This document shows, piece after piece, positions 60,901 through 64,000 of a stretch of 64,000 bases of DNA (its first letter is position 1; every line of letters starts with the position of its first letter). The position numbers were made by a program, and so were the translations under genes. Where the stretch lies: the NCBI GenBank assembly GCA_002336115.1, contig DDEN01000045.1:186001-250000 (forward strand). The letters run 5' to 3'. This DNA is from Chitinophagaceae bacterium UBA1953 (GTDB lineage Bacteria > Bacteroidota > Bacteroidia > Chitinophagales > Chitinophagaceae). The notes under the pieces are model-generated. The model saw nothing but the letters and a program-made list of their open reading frames with translations. It was not told where the DNA came from and did not search any database.

Positions 60901-61657
60901 TTATGCCAACGATAAATGATTTTTTATGAACAAGATCAACTGCTGTTCGGTGCAGAAACAGCAAAAAGAAAAACATTGCAAGTAGCCGTAACAAAACAGT
61001 AATACCATTAAGCGGCTGAAGAACATTTTTTTTATCTTTTAACCAGAACAAGGTTGTTCCGTTCCTGCTTTTAACTTCCAGTTCCGACTTTGAAATATCG
61101 CTGATGTCATAATACTGTTCAATTCCTTTCAAATAAGCAAATCCATTACTGAGATCTTCGGTTGTAACAAAGTAATTCCATTTAACCGGAATCAGCGCCA
61201 TTGCAAAAACAGAGCTGCTGTCTTTGAGTATAAATTCTTTTTTATAAACTGTATAATAGCCGTTAATAAGTTGCTCAAACCAAACACCATCTGCCCGTTG
61301 CCATAATTCATTTCCCGGCAAAATTGCCTGCGTATTCCAGAACCTCGTTTGAAATCCATCACTGCCACCCGATGCTACAAAAACGAAATAGTCTTTTTTC
61401 ATCAGGCTGTTAAATTCTTTTTCGCTGTATGTACCGTTATTCAGTTTTCTGATAAGCGCAGTGTCCTTCAGAACAGTTTCAAAATCGGTTTCCCTGTTAT
61501 TAATTGTACGCTGAATAATTTTTTTTACCTGTGCCGGAGCCGATGTGTATGACCAGTAGTATTGGAAGAGGTAAGAAAATGTAAGTAACCATCCTGCAAG
61601 AATAAGCAGGTGACCGTTTTTATAAAAAAAACTACGGATGGTTTTAGTGTAGCTCAA
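57908..61657 (-). CDS. large NtrY-like membrane sensor histidine kinase
   Basis: 1249 residues. N-terminal signal-anchor, a first periplasmic-like segment, a cluster of about seven TM helices (roughly residues 230-470) and a second extracellular region (about 490-740). Then come a further TM, a Cache-like region, TM plus HAMP (near MKQIKLGMPNEEITWNRNDE), a DHp domain with the phospho-His in HEIKNPLTPMKLSIQYLQ (about residue 1041) and a GHKL ATPase (GTGLGLAMCKSIVENMKG). No response regulator is adjacent. The gene begins 6 bases after mazG. Signal unknown; size and double input are unusual. Confidence 0.9.
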   Translation of the reverse strand: MSYTKTIRSFFYKNGHLLILAGWLLTFSYLFQYYWSYTSAPAQVKKIIQRTINNRETDFETVLKDTALIRKLNNGTYSEKEFNSLMKKDYFVFVASGGSDGFQTRFWNTQAILPGNELWQRADGVWFEQLINGYYTVYKKEFILKDSSSVFAMALIPVKWNYFVTTEDLSNGFAYLKGIEQYYDISDISKSELEVKSRNGTTLFWLKDKKNVLQPLNGITVLLRLLAMFFFLLFLHRTAVDLVHKKSFIVGIMFLVTALLLLRTISYFIPLPLNFRQFELFDPAVYGSNNFLKSLGDLLINSFLLLWVVTFIRKYSQQQLPEIKINDRLGIALVSVAIVSLTIVFGNITRSLVADSQISFNVTNFFSLINSFSFFGFILLGCLALNYYLISERLIIYLKKFSNGKQGLQYIAIAVTGLLYITITISSGSVSFHLSLLVWLLLVILLMNEPDSDLGFLASGGRNVFWLFFFSLSLTVMLVSQNAEKEWEDRKRMAEKLSLQTDPSAENLLGIAFRNLRSDFLTDNFYRFTTPGSNQFLKDSLIGEHFSGYLNKFDSEVYTYNASEEPLYNTDSISFNTLNTIFKLQSKPTSVRDWQYHEESFDKFYYIARKEVRDTSSSKLLGYVFILSRPKRYSDEKFAPQLFSKISNPVPESLPVYSYAVYKNKELIGSFNDYPFPIRIENQPGNELMYRKVQNNGYSELWYTSSGLTVVITKQENRLLETITLFAYLFFVFLMMMAVYRLVDFLIKTGFNWSRWKEELQLTFRSQVHTTIIGISILSFVVIGISTIFFFINRHSRNNKERLSRTIRIMQAEVENALREHAMFDDVLKVYDDVTAGDLQDKVNRISEIHGVDINIYDPAGNLRISSQPYYYNKGLLSRKTNPRAFYKLSKELLVQSIENERVGSRSYMSIYMPVRDEDGKTYAYINIPYFTSQNELKQEISSFLVTLINLNAFVFLIAGLIAFFVTGRITSSFAIISEKMKQIKLGMPNEEITWNRNDEIGELVQQYNKMVKQLEESASLLARSEREGAWREMARQVAHEIKNPLTPMKLSIQYLQKAVDSNSPDTKNISQGVAKTLVEQIDYLSNIASDFSSFANIANPRLEKAELGRSIKSVVDLFSMDEGGEVIYTPGNEVSVMADKTQLNRLFTNLIRNAFEAVSNDKRPVVHISYTVTDNKVLVRIADNGQGIAPELHEKIFYPNFTTKTSGTGLGLAMCKSIVENMKGEIWFETEQQKGSTFFVELPVIDNQ

Positions 61658-61663
61658 AATAGT

Positions 61664-62449
61664 TTATTCAGCTTGTTTGTTTCTTGCTTTAATCCGGTTC
61701 CAGATTTCATCCATTTCATTCAGCGTCATCTTTGCCAGTTCTTTGCCTTCGCTGTTTGCTTCCTTTTCCATTTGCAAAAACCGCTGCATGAATTTCCGGT
61801 TTGTACGTTCTAAAGCATGGTCTGCATCAATCTGCAAAAACCGTGCATAATTCACCAGTGAAAAAAACACATCCCCCATTTCTTCTTCCATTTTATCTAT
61901 ATCACCAGCCTGTACCACTTCTTTCAGTTCATTCATTTCCTCTTCAATTTTTTCAAACACCTGGTTCTTATTTTCCCATTCAAACCCCACCTGCTTTACT
62001 TTTTCCTGTATGCGTATAGCTTTAATCATCGAAGGCAATCCTTTAGGTACTCCGCCCAGCACCGATTTTTTTCCTTCTTTCATCTTCAGTTTTTCCCAGT
62101 TGCGTTTAACATCTTCTTCATTGTTAACCGTTACATCGCCATAAATATGCGGATGACGGGCTATCAGCTTTTCACATATTCCGTTAATTACTTCGGTTAA
62201 TGTAAACTGCTGCTGCTCCTGGCCAATTTTTGCATAAAACACAATATGCAGCAACATATCGCCCAGCTCTTCCTTAATATGTTTCCAATCGTTATCCGTA
62301 ATGGCATCAGCCAGTTCATACGTTTCTTCAATAGTTAAAGGCCGTAATGTTTCAATGGTTTGTTTTTTATCCCATGGACACTTTTCTCTCAAATCGTCCA
62401 TAATTGAAACCAATCGTAAAAACTCTTCCTGTGCGGGTTGATTACTCAT
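61664..62449 (-). CDS. mazG: nucleoside triphosphate pyrophosphohydrolase MazG
   Basis: Hydrolyses NTPs/dNTPs to NMP and pyrophosphate, cleaning the nucleotide pool. The 261 residues show two MazG domains: LREKCPWDKKQTIETLRP and EETYELADAI with EELGDMLLHIVFYAKI (ExxE...D metal site), and a second EEEMNELKEV with EEEMGDVFFSLVNYARFL. Normal length. Middle gene of the DUF3667-mazG-kinase operon, 3 bases after DUF3667. Confidence 0.95.
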   Translation of the reverse strand: MSNQPAQEEFLRLVSIMDDLREKCPWDKKQTIETLRPLTIEETYELADAITDNDWKHIKEELGDMLLHIVFYAKIGQEQQQFTLTEVINGICEKLIARHPHIYGDVTVNNEEDVKRNWEKLKMKEGKKSVLGGVPKGLPSMIKAIRIQEKVKQVGFEWENKNQVFEKIEEEMNELKEVVQAGDIDKMEEEMGDVFFSLVNYARFLQIDADHALERTNRKFMQRFLQMEKEANSEGKELAKMTLNEMDEIWNRIKARNKQAE

Positions 62450-62452
62450 ACT

Positions 62453-63508
62453 TTACATATTAAAAAATGAATAAGAGAAAAATGCTGTAAACAAAAAGAT
62501 GTTTAAAACCAAAGCCATCAGCAACAGCAGCACAAATTTCAGAATTGTTTTGCCTCTGCCCTGCTGGTACACTCTTCGCATTGCTTTGTATAAATAAACA
62601 AACAGCAGCATCCATAAAACAAATTTAAACCAGCCCAGATTCCATCCTGCAGCAGTTTCTATTTTTCCCATACTGAAAAAGACAAGTAAAAACAGAAATG
62701 TAAATACAAAAAGATGAATGGAGAAGATGAGATGTCCCACATAATACATTTGCCTGTTACGGATATACAGCAAAGAAAAAATCAGTGCAAAGAACGGCAG
62801 GGAAATAAACAACATTTTAGGCAACGAATGCAGTACATATTCCAGCAGATCATTACCAAATGTTTTCCAGTCATTTCCATAAATTTTCTTCAGCGTAATC
62901 AGCCTGTGTGCTACAGCACGTTCAAACCAGTTACCCTTTTTATTGCGAGTAAGCGTATTCTGAACAGAATCGTACTCGGCAATTGAATTATATTTTATAA
63001 TGCCTCTTCCGGTTGTATCAAACCTGAATTTTATATTTTCATCCTTATTTAAAACAACTCCTTTTTTTACCAGTTCCGAATCTTCTTTTGTATCAACATA
63101 CTGCAGCACATCATTTTTTTCACTTACAGCAGATTGGCCGGTATTTGGCTGTGCCGGATGCTCAACATCATTTTTGCTTTTGTGTGATGATTCAGAAAAA
63201 AAAGTAAAAAAAAGGATAAAAAAGAATGCCGATGTAAACACATACATCCGTACAGGATTCATATAACCTGCCCTTCTGCCCCGTATATATTCAGCCGTTA
63301 AAAAACCGGGCTTGAAAACAAGGTAGCGGAGCGAAGTAAGAAACTTACCTTCAAAATGTGTAATGTCGTTAAAAAAATGAACAATTAAATCCCATGCCGA
63401 TTCCTTTGGTTCTACATTTTCCTGCCCGCATACGTGGCAATACCTGCCAAATACCCTTGCGTTACAGTTTAAACAGTTTTTTTCTTTTCGCTCTCTGCCA
63501 TGCGACAT
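62453..63508 (-). CDS. DUF3667 membrane protein
   Basis: 351 residues. N-terminal zinc ribbon with CLNCNARVFGRYCHVCGQ (residues 13-30, two CxxC), the amphipathic FFNDITHFEGKFLTSLRYLV block, a first TM at about 92-112, a long polar insert and a C-terminal domain with four more TM segments. DUF3667 proteins are common in Bacteroidota and their role is unknown. First gene of the operon leading to mazG and the NtrY-like kinase. Confidence 0.88.
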   Translation of the reverse strand: MSHGRERKEKNCLNCNARVFGRYCHVCGQENVEPKESAWDLIVHFFNDITHFEGKFLTSLRYLVFKPGFLTAEYIRGRRAGYMNPVRMYVFTSAFFFILFFTFFSESSHKSKNDVEHPAQPNTGQSAVSEKNDVLQYVDTKEDSELVKKGVVLNKDENIKFRFDTTGRGIIKYNSIAEYDSVQNTLTRNKKGNWFERAVAHRLITLKKIYGNDWKTFGNDLLEYVLHSLPKMLFISLPFFALIFSLLYIRNRQMYYVGHLIFSIHLFVFTFLFLLVFFSMGKIETAAGWNLGWFKFVLWMLLFVYLYKAMRRVYQQGRGKTILKFVLLLLMALVLNIFLFTAFFSYSFFNM

Positions 63509-63606
63509 ATTCTGAAGTTTTGCTAAAAATAAATAATAGCCAACAACTTTTGTTAAGTTTTACACTTTGAGTACATTTTTAGCATAAGCAGAAAATAAGA
63601 ATAAAA

Positions 63607-63614
63607 TATCTTTG
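63607..63614 (+). promoter_or_regulatory. -7 box of the secreted protein gene at the right edge
   Basis: TATCTTTG (exact TAnnTTTG), 7 bases before the ATG at 63622; a nearly leaderless transcript. Confidence 0.5.
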
Positions 63615-63621
63615 GCAAACT

Positions 63622-64000
63622 ATGCAAAGAAAACAATTCATACCGATGCTTGCAATTGCAATGCTTTTAGTATTACAGGCACCGGCCCAGATTTATTATA
63701 AAGATGTGCTTACAGCAAAGCAAACTTCGGATCAACTGAAATTGTACAAAAGCAATAAAACAAAAAAAGTTATTCTTAATTCATTTGAAAGTACGGGTGA
63801 GCCTACAGATAAATTTATCTGTTACCAGGAAATTGCTCCGGGTTTTAATTTCATTAAAACATTTACGCAAAGCATTCAAACGCTGCAATCGGTTCTGGTA
63901 AGCCAGTTTAATGCAAAAGGGCAACTCATCCGCAGTTCAGACAGTTCAAACACCACACTGAATGTTACAACCTATTCTTACAATGCGCAGGGAAGATTGC
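63622..64000 (+). CDS. secreted protein, partial (3' end outside the window)
   Basis: 126 codons visible from the ATG at 63622. It opens with a signal peptide (MQRKQFIPMLAIAMLLVLQA, cleavage near APAQ). The visible part has short strands and ends in a YSYNAQGRL motif resembling YD/RHS-type units, but one unit is too little to assign a family. No stop before the window edge. Confidence 0.75.
   Translation, partial: MQRKQFIPMLAIAMLLVLQAPAQIYYKDVLTAKQTSDQLKLYKSNKTKKVILNSFESTGEPTDKFICYQEIAPGFNFIKTFTQSIQTLQSVLVSQFNAKGQLIRSSDSSNTTLNVTTYSYNAQGRL

Overview
The window comes from a Bacteroidota chromosome, most likely of the order Chitinophagales (family Chitinophagaceae or close). The lineage call rests on gene content: a SprE/PorW-like type IX secretion lipoprotein-type TPR protein, DUF4270, GLPGLI/DUF4412-like, Porin_10, DUF4954 and DUF3667 proteins, and a PolX with a decayed polymerase site. 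It also rests on the promoter form: -7 boxes of the type TAnnTTTG recur in front of genes, many with almost no 5' leader. DNA is AT-rich, genes are short-spaced, and Shine-Dalgarno sequences are weak.

Region 1 (1-12.5 kb, all minus strand) is the S10-spc ribosomal protein cluster in canonical order rpsJ-rplC-rplD-rplW-rplB-rpsS-rplV-rpsC-rplP-rpmC-rpsQ-rplN-rplX-rplE-rpsN-rpsH-rplF-rplR-rpsE-rpmD-rplO-secY-map (map runs off the left edge). It has a well-formed promoter directly before rpsJ, a 285-base hairpin-rich gap between rpsJ and rplC, and two intrinsic-terminator-like hairpins flanking secY. The rplV frame is broken by an apparent single-base deletion near its start.

Region 2 (12.5-24.7 kb) holds a mixed set: a glutaminyl cyclotransferase-like lipoprotein and a PyrR-like phosphoribosyltransferase. 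Next come two halves of a heterodisulfide-reductase-type Fe-S pair, separated by a LysE exporter and an ATP-grasp enzyme on the other strand, followed by two lineage-restricted proteins. A 566-base non-coding stretch carries a candidate structured RNA in front of an unrecognised envelope protein; a GLPGLI/DUF4412-like protein, argS and an MFS transporter follow.

Region 3 (24.8-43.6 kb) has a Porin_10 porin, purine nucleoside phosphorylase, sucC, a small beta-barrel, a GNAT acetyltransferase and an NlpC/P60-like lipoprotein. A tightly overlapped minus-strand operon (M23-like membrane stub, bactofilin, AtpZ, small membrane protein, SprT-like protease) faces sprE/porW, which is followed by a class A penicillin-binding protein, glmS and a DUF4954 beta-helix protein. 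The group looks devoted to envelope building, cell shape and type IX secretion.

Region 4 (43.8-45.2 kb) is a decayed IS256-family insertion sequence with recognisable terminal inverted repeats.

Region 5 (45.2-64 kb) contains rimO, a small envelope protein, PolX/PHP, a serine hydrolase and a STAS-like protein. It continues with an outer-membrane/lipoprotein operon (Kelch, DUF4270, FadL-like barrel, DUF2147-like), a LytS/LytTR-type two-component pair, thioredoxin, and an operon of DUF3667 protein, mazG and a 1249-residue NtrY-like sensor kinase. The start of one more secreted protein lies at the right edge. No tRNA, rRNA, CRISPR array or prophage was seen. Nothing here is a clearly new defence or biosynthetic system; the least explained stretch is 19.4-20.6 kb.
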